Below are positions 56,201 through 64,000 of a stretch of DNA of 64,000 nucleotides, in pieces. This stretch comes from Phalacrocorax aristotelis (taxonomy: Eukaryota; Chordata; Aves; Suliformes; Phalacrocoracidae), in assembly GCF_949628215.1 (NCBI RefSeq), contig NC_134279.1:58449766-58513765 (forward strand). The letters run 5' to 3'. Both the position numbers and the translations under genes were made by a program. The first letter of the stretch is position 1; every line of letters begins with the position of its first letter. A model generated the notes under the pieces. The model was not told the DNA's origin, made no database searches, and saw only the letters and a list, made by a program, of their open reading frames with translations.

Positions 56201-59200
56201 GCCAAGAGCAGCTTGTTTAACTTAAAATTATTTTTCCTTAAGAAATTAAGATGGACTTTCCATGTATGCTATAAATAAGTGTAATAAAATTAATCTGTAT
56301 GCTAAAATCTTGCCCATATGTGCAAACATAGTCACGCGGTTATTTTTATGGGCATTATTTCAGTCATGTAAACAGAACATCTCAGTCTATTTTCTGTCTT
56401 TCCAGACTTCCTTTACCTGTGCAGTTGACGTGTCTGTAATCTTGCTTTTCACACAGAATTCACTTTCTGCTTCCTCATGTGTTTTGTTTTTTGGCCTTTC
56501 ATGTGGGCTTTATTTTTTTTTTTCCTTCATTCCCTGGAGTGAAAAATTAAAAGCCATTGTCATCCAGGATCTGTTTCACTTGTCGTCATCTGAGTTTTTC
56601 TCAGCTATAAGTCGAGAAAAGTGTGAATGACTGTTACGTGCATCTCCTAAACTTCCCTCTTTGAATCAGTGTGAATGTGAGTGAAAGGTACACTTGTCAT
56701 ACATATTTACTTGCTTTTGGGAAAATAAATTAATTTCTCATATACTAGTAATATTGAGTATCTTTTGCAATAAATACATTGTACATGCAAAACTTGGTCT
56801 CATCCTTGACTCCCCCAGAGGTGTGATGAATCTAGCTTTAATCTATTAGAAAGTTAAACAACCTGTCAGGAAAAACAAGGTTGTGTCTTTCTTTTGAACT
56901 GACCATACCTATTACACTCTCACTGTCTATAAGTATCACCACAGGAGTGTACTTTATTTCAGGTGTATCTCTGCCTCTGTCTGGTTTGTATTTGGTAGTT
57001 GCTGCCATTCCCCTTTGTCACTGTACACAGGGAAGGTAGAGGCATTTCATCATTATGGGCACATTAAAAAATGTCTGTGGCATACTGGTTTTATAAAAGT
57101 CATCTGTTTGAATCTTATAGGATGGCATGTTGGACTTCATGACAATTACGAAAGGATTTTTGTTGTTGTTTTGTTGAAACAATGGTCAATGTTTATTGGC
57201 AACAATATACACTCTTCAGGAATAAAAAAAAAATGTTTTCCCCAAGGGGCCATATTGGGTAGGGAAGGTAACCCGATGATGAGTTACCACTGTTGATGTT
57301 ACACTTATTTTGTTAGGTGAAATAAAAATGAAACCAACCTGGCTTTTTTTACAATTAATAACTAACTTTATGATTTCATGTATGTTATTTGTTCTTACTT
57401 TTTCTTCTGCCAAATAAAATCACTTGTCAGTAGAAATATTAAAAAGTTAAAGTATATTTATTTCCATAAAGTAAACAGAACTGGCAACAAGAGCTGGGCT
57501 AAGGGCAGTAGCTAAATTTTCCAAACTGCCAGAATGTTTTTCATATGATATGTTTCTAGCAGTAAATGAGAATAAAACATTCGTTATTGAGACACTTGTA
57601 ATATTTAACAGACATTGTTCCTACTTGTCTTTTGGGACGGCTTTTGGAAGTTTTCTAAAGCCACCAGGCTGCATCTTGGTGCAAGCTGGTTGTTTTGAGA
57701 TCCTGCCTTCAGGTTTTGACTGTTTATTAAATGGAAAGGATACAGAAAAATAAAAAATATGAAGGGACAGAAAACCTTTGAAAAAAGATTATACAGGCTT
57801 ATTAATGTTTCTAGTGCAACAAATCCAATCTCTGCTTTTCTCACTAGATGTACTTTTTCTAGTTATGTGCTGTGTTATTTTAGATAAACTTTTTGTCTTG
57901 AACAGCAAATGGTTTAAAAAAAATTATAGTAGAATCAAAACTTGAGACGTGAGCTTAAAAATCTTTTTATCTCCCTCCACCCCCTTTCAGCTGGAGAGAC
58001 AGCTGCATGAAGATGAAGAATTTGCTAGAACGTTGGCCATGTTGGATGAAACACCACAGAAGAAAAAGGTTGAATTCTTTTTAAACTTCAGTTTTTAGCA
58101 ATTGCATTGTTGAGAGTGTTCTTACTTAGACACCTAAGCTTTGTTTTGAGGCTTCCATACAAATGCATTACAAACAGTGAGAAAGTGTGTGCATGAAAAT
58201 AGCATACTTTTTGTACTTTCCTCCTGGATTTTCCTCGCTCAGTAAATAGTGTCCTTCCTAATCAGAAGCAGGTATCATTGTGTCTTTGTGCTATCTGCTT
58301 CTGTTGAAACAGGATTTTAAGCTCTAGTTCTGAGTGAAGTGTGTTGCTGAAGAGAAACACTTTAGATCAGCATAGCTCTGTGGTTTAGGAGGGCCAGATC
58401 AAGTAAAATGAGTCAATGGCACAAGTTGGTGAAACATGATGGGAGTAAAAGGAAGGAGAATACTCTCCTTGCTTTGAGAGAAGGGGCAAGCAGGGATCTT
58501 GGCAGTTCTGAGACTAATCCCAGTGGTGGGTATCTTCCCAGTTCTCATAGCTTGTGGTGTAAGGCACAGTAAAATATTTGCTAGGTCTGCTACAGAATAC
58601 AGAATGGAAAATATTGCTGGGATTTGCTACATCAAGGCTCTTAGAATTTAGGATTGCTGGTTTGAGTATAGGAAGTATTAGTATTTCGAGCCTAAGCTGT
58701 AAACCAGTTAGTCTCGAAGTTTACTGTAACCTGGAAGTTTGTCTGGCCTGTGACTTAAGGAATGATTATGTTCACAGCTGAGTGCAGAATTTGCTCATCT
58801 GCCTGCCTTTGATAGCTATTGTATTCTGATTAGTGATAGGGATCAGCTTTGTTAGACGTTATTCAGTTTGTTGTACTTAACAGTAGGGAAGCTTGGTGTT
58901 CTGGACTTCATGGTAACTCGGGACATGCATCTCTGACTTCTGCATTGTGTGTTTGTTTAGGCTCGGAAAGATTCAGGAGGAGAGCAAATAGTACTGAGCA
59001 CCAAGAGCAGTCCTAACGTGACAAAAAGATATAAGCAGTTGGAAGGAGGTAGGATGTGGAATATAGAAACATTTCAGCAATTTATAGTATCAGTGAGATG
59101 CATTCTTACACATGTGCGGTCCTCCCTCTGCCTCCTTTCAAGGGGAAGCAACAAACTCAACAGGTGAAGCCAAGAGTTACACTGCCAAGCAGCAAACTAA

Positions 59201-62200
59201 ATCTGAACGTTCAAAAGGCTCTCGTTTATCCCCACAATCATCTGATGGTAAAATAGCAAGAGAGTTGACAGGTAAGACCACGCCGTTGAAACCCAGCTCT
59301 AAGCTTGTGTCTCTGAAACAAAAAGAAGAGACTGCTGAAAAGGAGAGAGGTTCAGCATCAAAAGAAAAAACTACTTCAGGGAAAGAAGAGAAGACAACAC
59401 CAAAGAAGGAGAAAATTTCTCCCAAGAAGGCTGAGGTAGGATCTATCAAAATAAATTTAGTTGACTTGGTGGAGTTTGCAGGAAAATAGTTCTCATTTAT
59501 TATTGTTTATGTGTTACTTTTGTAGCTTGGTACTTTGAATCTTCTGGGCAATTTTTAAGAATTTGAATTCTGGTAAAGCTTTAAGTTCCGAGCAATTGTA
59601 AATATATAGGAAAAAAATTAGCTGGAAAAGCATAAATTAAATCTATGAAGGAACTGAGAGTTATTTAATGCTCAGTAAGGTATGCATATAAACTGCTAAG
59701 CCAGTTCAGTGCTTTTTCACATTTAATTTCCCTGAAAAAAAAAACAAATGCAAAATGCATGACTTATTTAATGAAAGATTACGGTTTCTGTCCACGTGGT
59801 GACCTTGTGGATCTGTACTGGCATTGTTTTGGGGTTGTGGAGCATTTTGGTTTGGTGTCGTTTCCCCCCCCCCCCAGTTTCCTGTTTATGAAGGATATTT
59901 CTTATGGTTGATACGTCGTTATGTAGAAATAGAATTTAGTTTTCTCTTAACCGTCTGATTCAGTAACTGTAATTATTGAGCACACTGTCAGTTATTGGCA
60001 ACCTTAAAACATCCTTTTTAATCATAAGGTACAAAATATCCAATTTTGACACTTAAATAACAGTTGTAATTGGGAGGGAGAGCCTGCAACTGTAAAACTT
60101 GCTTCCAAAAATTTTTTACTGATTAAAAAGCTTAAATGTCTCTTAAAAGTAGAAATGCTACAAAGCAGACTTTATGTAAGTGTAGGTTTTGTCTATACCT
60201 GATCATCACTCTGAAATGAAATAGGATGTGAATTTAAAGCAACAATTTATGAATTGAGCATGTACATGTGGAATACAGATGAATGTATAGAAACCTGACA
60301 ATAAGCAAGGGGTATGTATTTTTTTTAAACTCTCAGATGAGTTTTTGAAATCTTTTTAAAAAGAACAGCAAAAAATACCTCAAAACACAAGCACCAAAAC
60401 CAGAACAAGCTTCGGTATTGCATGTTAATCTGTTTAAAAACAAATGTTATAACTTAGTTTTCCTTTGGTGCATAAAAATATCTTAAACTGTGATGCTTGG
60501 GTTTATTTTGTTGTTTTTATATATGTAATAAGTGTATTAATCCCCTCCACCCCCAAGTCTGTAAGTCCTGAGGACTCTGAAAAGAAACGAATTAATTACC
60601 AAGCCTACCGAAGCTTCCTGAATCGTGAGGGTCCAAAAGCGCTGGGTTCCAAAGAGATACCTCAGGTAAGTTTGGCTACAGCAAAATTCTATACGTAGAA
60701 GTGGAGTGTGTCATAGTCTTATTGTTCTAAGTGATCTAATAAGTATAAACTAAAATATTTAAAAGCTGATATTTTTTTCAAAAAGGAAGTATGTATTGGA
60801 AAAAACAAAATTGTAATGCAAAACAGTGACTAAATATAAGGAAATATACTAAGAAATTATGTTCGGTACTTGGTTTATGAAGTAATAATGATGAAAAATA
60901 GCTACTAGTCTTAAAGTTGAAGATTGCTGTTACTCATTTTACTGACATGCTATGCTTGAAGCACAGAGTTTTCCAAGGTCAGGTGAACAGTGTGTGAAGC
61001 TCTGTTGGTAGCTATTCCTTAATGGCTTTTGAACTTCTAAAAATAAGCCTATGCTACCTAGCTAAATAATAGTTATAAAGTTTCATAGGGTACTTGACAT
61101 AGTAGGGGGTTAAGGTGAAGAGGTATTTGGTAGAACTGCATCCAGTAATGGCATTTTCTGCAATGCTCTGGTTGTCAGGGAGCTGAAAACTGCTTGGAGG
61201 GCCTGACATTCGTAATTACAGGCGTCCTGGAGTGTATTGAAAGAGATGATGCCAAGTCTCTGATAGAACGTTATGGAGGAAAAGTAACTGGCAATGTCAG
61301 CAAGAAGACAAACTATCTGGTTATGGGGCGAGACTGTGGCCAATCTAAATGTGAAAAGGTGAGCGTTCCTGTGCCTGAGCAAAGTAGGAATGAAACTGTG
61401 AATTGTTTGTTTCTAACTATTGATTTTCAGTATCTCTGCCAAAAAGAGGTAGTACTACCAATAAAGTGCATGTTAAAAAGGAAACGCTGCCTAATGTTCT
61501 AGGGCTTTGTTTTGTTTTTATTTATATGTATGCATATATGTATAGATATACATATTTTCAAAAACCCTTTTGTTGTTGTTGTGTTCCTAAACATAATCTT
61601 TACTGGAAAGCACTTTGAAGTGAATCGTGTAACTCCTGACTTGATTTGACTTTTAATTTTTACTTTTGCTCCAGGCATCAACTTTAGGGACAAAAGTTAT
61701 TGATGAGGATGGCCTGTTTGATCTTATTCGAACTATGCCAGGCAAAAAATCCAAATATGAGCTGGCAGCTGAAACAGAGGTGTGTTATAAACTTAAGGGT
61801 GGTTTTTTTGGTGGTGTGGTTTTTTTTTGTTTTTTTTTTTTTTTCCTTTGGTTTGATTTTAATTGAAAGGTGTTTTGGTCTTCTGTTTCAGTAGCAGTAA
61901 GCCTATGATTGTCAGTTTAACCTTCTAGGTTAAAAGTATCGAAAGTGAATATTTTATATTTGTGTTTAAGACTTCTGCTTGGGAGCTATAGGGGCTTTTC
62001 CCCACCTTTTGTTTTTATACTCTGAGATGATTCTGTATTTTAGGTACCGGGCTGAGGATGTAATTGTATCTCCTTAGATGGTTCCAGTTTTAAACTTTGA
62101 GTATATGTTTATTTTTGAAATAAGACAGGCCCAATATAAAATCGTACTGTACACATAGTTTACATATGGTTGTCCTATGTCTACACATAACAGATTTTTT

Positions 62201-63309
62201 TTTTTTTTTTAACGTGGTACTTGAGCTAATAACATTAAATTTCTTCAGGGAATACTGTGAAAACAGTAACAAGTCTTTTGTATGCAAATTTAAATTTAGT
62301 CTGTAGTGGCTGATAAAATGTTATTAATCTCCATTACTCTAGCATGTTGTGCATTCAGTGTAGATGTTGCTTTGGTACTTCTGATGTGGCTAGACATGAA
62401 TTGTTGTGTGTAAAGATACTGTTGGTGTCTTACGGAAAAGCAACTCTAAGCTTACTAACTAATGACTTCCACTCCCTTTGACTTGTTTTGGGTTGAACAC
62501 GTTCTGGAAGCTTCACGGGTGTCTGGCCCATTTGTTCCAACCTTACAGCCTGACAATCTGACAGGCATCAGTTCAGCTTTTTTTCATTTACTTACTTATT
62601 TATTTTTAGTTTTTTTAAATGATGCATCAGGGAGTAAGGGGTTTCAGCCTTGTAAGGGGACTGCTCTTGAAATTACCAGAACATTTCCTGCCTCTTTTTT
62701 GTGGGTTGTGGTACAGAACCAGGTGGCATTGTGTTTGAGTGGTTTATTTTTCAGAGAGGAATATTTCTTTATCTGCTCTTGAAGTTTTTTTAATCAATAC
62801 ATAAGCTGTGTTACTTCTTCAGCACTCCTGTACATGTGTTCAAAGACATGTTTATTTACTAATTGGGTTTTTTGAAATTTCCCTTTAATTTTCTTACCTT
62901 TATTTTCCGAAGGCAAAGAAAGTGGAGTCAAGACCTAAAAGGACACCACAGAAAGCTGAAGCTGGAAGAAGGAATTTTAGCCCCTTCAAAAGGGAGGCTG
63001 ATAATAAAAAATATAAGTCTACTCCTGAAAAAGGAGATACAGTCACATCTGTCAAGAAAGAAACCACAGCCGTTCGAAAGCTTATGGACTTTAAACGGCA
63101 GACTGTAGAGAAGAAAGAAGCTCCAAAACCAAAAGAGAACTTGGTTTCTGAGGTTAATGAAGATGGAACAGAGAGATTGCTATGGGTAGATAAATACAAG
63201 CCTGTGTCTTTTAAGGCAATAATTGGACAGCAGGGTGAGCAAAGCTGTGCCAATAAACTGCTCCGATGGCTCCGAAATTGGCACAAGAATACCTTGGAAG
63301 ATGGACAAG
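31697..63309 (+). CDS. RFC1: Replication factor C subunit 1, 5' thirteen exons (partial)
   Basis: Large subunit of the nuclear clamp loader that opens PCNA and loads it on primer-template DNA. Coding exons: 31697-31699, 37576-37704, 39480-39555, 41663-41782, 55155-55387, 56097-56171, 57991-58068, 58961-59048, 59143-59435, 60558-60665, 61179-61358, 61675-61779 and 62913-63309; 1885 nt, residues 1-628. Seen in order: a PCNA-binding PIP-type box at the N-terminus (MDIRKFFG); a basic patch KKKR followed by the acidic serine stretch YDSDSEEE; a second conserved block TPTSALDYFGT; an acidic segment LERQLHEDEEFARTLAMLDE; a long lysine-rich spacer; a BRCT domain (about 402-480, GVLECIERDDAKSLIERYGG and TNYLVMG); and the start of the AAA+ core (WVDKYKP, 587-593; LLRWLRNW). 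The ATPase Walker motifs and the C-terminal part lie beyond the window; human RFC1 has 1148 residues. All donors and acceptors are GT-AG. No disruption is seen. Confidence 0.97.
31700..37575 (+). other. RFC1 intron 1
   Basis: 5.9 kb. The first 450 bp belong to the CpG island; the rest is AT-rich with a short (GT)n at about 32381-32393. No other gene is recognised. Confidence 0.7.
37576..37704 (+). CDS. RFC1: RFC1 exon 2
   Basis: Acceptor cctttactag, donor gttagt. Residues 2-44, DIRKFFGVIPPGKQQ to GKEAK: the PIP-type PCNA-binding motif and the first lysine-rich stretch. Confidence 0.96.
37705..39479 (+). other. RFC1 intron 2
   Basis: 1.8 kb. In humans this intron carries the AAAAG/AAGGG repeat linked to CANVAS ataxia. 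No such pentamer tract is seen here. The only tandem structure is the ACTATAAA cluster at about 38681-38720. Confidence 0.7.
38681..38720 (+). repeat. ACTATAAA tandem cluster
   Basis: Four copies of actataaa with 0-3 base spacers, bounded on each side by aaacaagca. Looks like a local replication-slippage product. Confidence 0.8.
39480..39555 (+). CDS. RFC1: RFC1 exon 3
   Basis: Acceptor gttattcttag, donor gtagtg. Residues 45-69, with KRMNKKKRIIYDS, a likely nuclear localisation patch. Ends in phase 1. Confidence 0.94.
39857..39885. repeat. Poly(C)-poly(A) junction tract
   Basis: About 13 C followed by about 16 A. Run lengths may be unreliable in assembly. Confidence 0.85.
41249..41290. repeat. 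G-run plus (TG)n microsatellite
   Basis: Nine G followed by about 16 TG units in RFC1 intron 3. A potential Z-DNA-forming and polymorphic tract. Confidence 0.93.
41663..41782 (+). CDS. RFC1: RFC1 exon 4
   Basis: Acceptor aaaatacag, donor gtaata. Residues 70-109, from DSEEEVQSVKKSKKTPEKK to QDPVVYISET. Phase 1 at both ends. Confidence 0.95.
41783..55154 (+). other. RFC1 intron 4
   Basis: 13.4 kb, the largest intron here, AT-rich. It holds a G/GT-rich tract at 45901-45925, a CR1 fragment at 52952-53135, and many T or A runs. I found no conserved frame or RNA gene on either strand. Confidence 0.65.
52952..53135 (-). mobile_element. CR1 LINE 3' fragment in RFC1 intron 4
   Basis: Begins aatcacagaatcacagaatg and continues ggttggaagggacctctgg, the complement of a CR1 3' terminus; includes gggcagcctgttcca further in. 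5'-truncated at about 53135 and antisense to RFC1. It is a different subtype from the copy at 8143: this one has a Cys-codon-rich segment (aacccccctgctcgagtagg) lacking there. Confidence 0.9.
55155..55387 (+). CDS. RFC1: RFC1 exon 5
   Basis: Acceptor tcatgcttag, donor gtgagt. Residues 110-187, starting DEEDDFVNKR and including KPLSPVKQTPTSALDYFGTS, strongly conserved with human RFC1. Confidence 0.96.
56097..56171 (+). CDS. RFC1: RFC1 exon 6
   Basis: Acceptor cataaatatag, donor gtaaaa. 25 residues (188-212) ending DDEAIARQLQLEEDSE. Phase 0 at both ends, so skipping would keep the frame. Confidence 0.94.
57991..58068 (+). CDS. RFC1: RFC1 exon 7
   Basis: Acceptor caccccctttcag. 26 residues (213-238), LERQLHEDEEFARTLAMLDE and TPQKKK. 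The donor gttgaa is weak. Phase 0 at both ends. Confidence 0.94.
58961..59048 (+). CDS. RFC1: RFC1 exon 8
   Basis: Acceptor gtttgtttag, donor gtagga. Residues 239-267, ARKDSGGEQIVL through KRYKQLEG. Poorly conserved spacer; ends in phase 1. The next intron is only 94 bp. Confidence 0.88.
59143..59435 (+). CDS. RFC1: RFC1 exon 9
   Basis: Acceptor ctcctttcaag, donor gtagga. Residues 268-365, a low-complexity Lys/Ser/Thr/Glu linker ending KEKISPKKAE. Frame confirmed by both joins. Confidence 0.92.
60558..60665 (+). CDS. RFC1: RFC1 exon 10
   Basis: Acceptor ctccacccccaag, donor gtaagt. 36 residues (366-401): SVSPEDSEKKRINYQAYRSF and LNREGPKALGSKEIPQ, the conserved lead-in to the BRCT domain. 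Confidence 0.96.
61179..61358 (+). CDS. RFC1: RFC1 exon 11: main part of the BRCT domain
   Basis: Acceptor ggttgtcag, donor gtgagc. Residues 402-461. LTFVITGVLE, the turn RYGGKVTGNV and TNYLVMG are BRCT landmarks. In RFC1 this domain binds 5'-phosphorylated DNA ends. Confidence 0.97.
61675..61779 (+). CDS. RFC1: RFC1 exon 12: end of the BRCT domain
   Basis: Acceptor ttttgctccag, donor gtgtgt. Residues 462-496, ASTLGTKVIDEDGLFDLIRT and on to AAETE: the final BRCT helix. Confidence 0.96.
62913..63309 (+). CDS. RFC1: RFC1 exon 13: spacer and start of the clamp-loader core
   Basis: Acceptor attttccgaag, donor gtgacc. Residues 497-628 plus one base. A lysine-rich spacer is followed by LLWVDKYKPVSFKAIIGQQ and CANKLLRWLRNW, the entry to the AAA+ module. 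Reading past the donor gives a stop after a few codons, supporting the splice site. Confidence 0.95.
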
Positions 63310-64000
63310 GTGACCAGCATGGTTAACTTCTCTCTGTATTCTTCTGTGCCAGTCACGCTGCTTGGTTCCCTGGACTGAGGCAGGATTTTGGGTTAGCAGA
63401 GTGACTCTAGAAATTGGGAATGAGGCTGCAGTTGGATGCGTTCTTAGCAGCAGTTGAGCCTTGAGTAGTGGTGCTTTTTTTTTTTCCTTTTTTGTTGTTG
63501 AAGCAGTTGTTCACTTACCACCACTACCCTGTCATGTCCCACCTCCCTCACCCCCAAAAAACCCAACCCAAAACCAGAAAGGTGAACTGCATCTGAAGAT
63601 ATTTTTTTAAGTCTTGTGACAAACCAAAATAACCTACCAGTAATGTATGTAGAAATGGCCTCATATTCAGCTAGTGAATTCTTTCTCACCAAGAGGAATG
63701 TTGGCCAGTGCTAACCTGTTTGTACACATCATGAAAATACATGATAGCAACATGCCTACATGGCTGCCATCATGCACAGGGAAGAGATGAATTTCTAGGG
63801 TCCTGGTTCTGCCTGACAAGTAGCCTGTGTCACGAGTAGTGTATCATCCTGTAGACAGTTTTTTCCTGTGATTAAAATAGTGTTTAAGCATCAGTGCTAT
63901 TGTAGTGGGTAGTGGGGTGGTTCTGTGTATGGGTTTGGTTTGGTTTGTGGGTTGTTTTTTTAAGTTTGTTTGTTTTTTATATTTTAATAATGTGGAGAGA
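63310..64000 (+). other. RFC1 intron 13, left part
   Basis: Runs to the window edge. T-, C- and A-rich stretches near 63475-63575. No exon is recognised before the end. Confidence 0.7.

Larger units (their letters stand above)
55388..58960 (+). other. RFC1 introns 5, 6 and 7
   Basis: Three introns (55388-56096, 56172-57990, 58069-58960) around the short exons 6 and 7. No repeats or genes that I can name. Confidence 0.7.
59436..62912 (+). other. RFC1 introns 9 to 12
   Basis: Introns 59436-60557, 60666-61178, 61359-61674 and 61780-62912. They contain homopolymer runs (C at 59865-59876, T at about 61802-61843 and 62194-62209). No further gene is seen. Confidence 0.7.

Overview
The window is nuclear DNA from a bird. 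The evidence is three intron-containing vertebrate genes with GT-AG splicing, AT-rich introns, CpG-island promoters, and two 5'-truncated CR1 LINE fragments of the type that dominates avian genomes. I cannot name the species from sequence alone. The gene order RPL9 (+), KLB (-), RFC1 (+) mirrors the RFC1-KLB-RPL9 block of human 4p14 as I know it, so this is conserved vertebrate synteny.

Layout: positions 1-280 are a GC-rich upstream or intron-1 segment ending at an acceptor just before the RPL9 start codon. RPL9 occupies about 278-5050 in six coding exons (192 aa, complete), with a probable split 3' UTR. A gene-poor stretch of about 2.7 kb separates its 3' end from the convergent KLB. KLB runs leftwards from 26097 to 7745 in five coding exons (1006 aa, complete); its first intron is over 8 kb. 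About 5.6 kb of AT-rich DNA lies between the divergent KLB and RFC1 starts, ending in a CpG island (about 31.2-32.15 kb). RFC1 starts at 31697 with an exon whose only coding content is ATG. It continues through thirteen exons to 63309 and leaves the window inside intron 13, so only residues 1-628 are present (PIP box, lysine-rich spacer, BRCT domain, beginning of the clamp-loader core). Intron 4 alone is 13.4 kb.

The three genes do not form a functional unit. RPL9 is a component of the large ribosomal subunit, KLB is the co-receptor for endocrine FGFs of the FGF19 group, and RFC1 is the large subunit of the clamp loader that places PCNA on DNA. All exon joins were checked by phase arithmetic: RPL9 579 nt, KLB 3021 nt and RFC1 1885 nt so far, with every join keeping the frame.

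I found no CRISPR, phage, operon or unknown multi-gene system; this is an ordinary vertebrate locus. The more interesting points are a CR1 end lying 36 bp from a KLB splice acceptor, the loss of one catalytic glutamate in each KLB glycosidase-like domain, a seven-codon uORF before RFC1, a split RPL9 3' UTR, and a few unexplained structures in the non-coding DNA.
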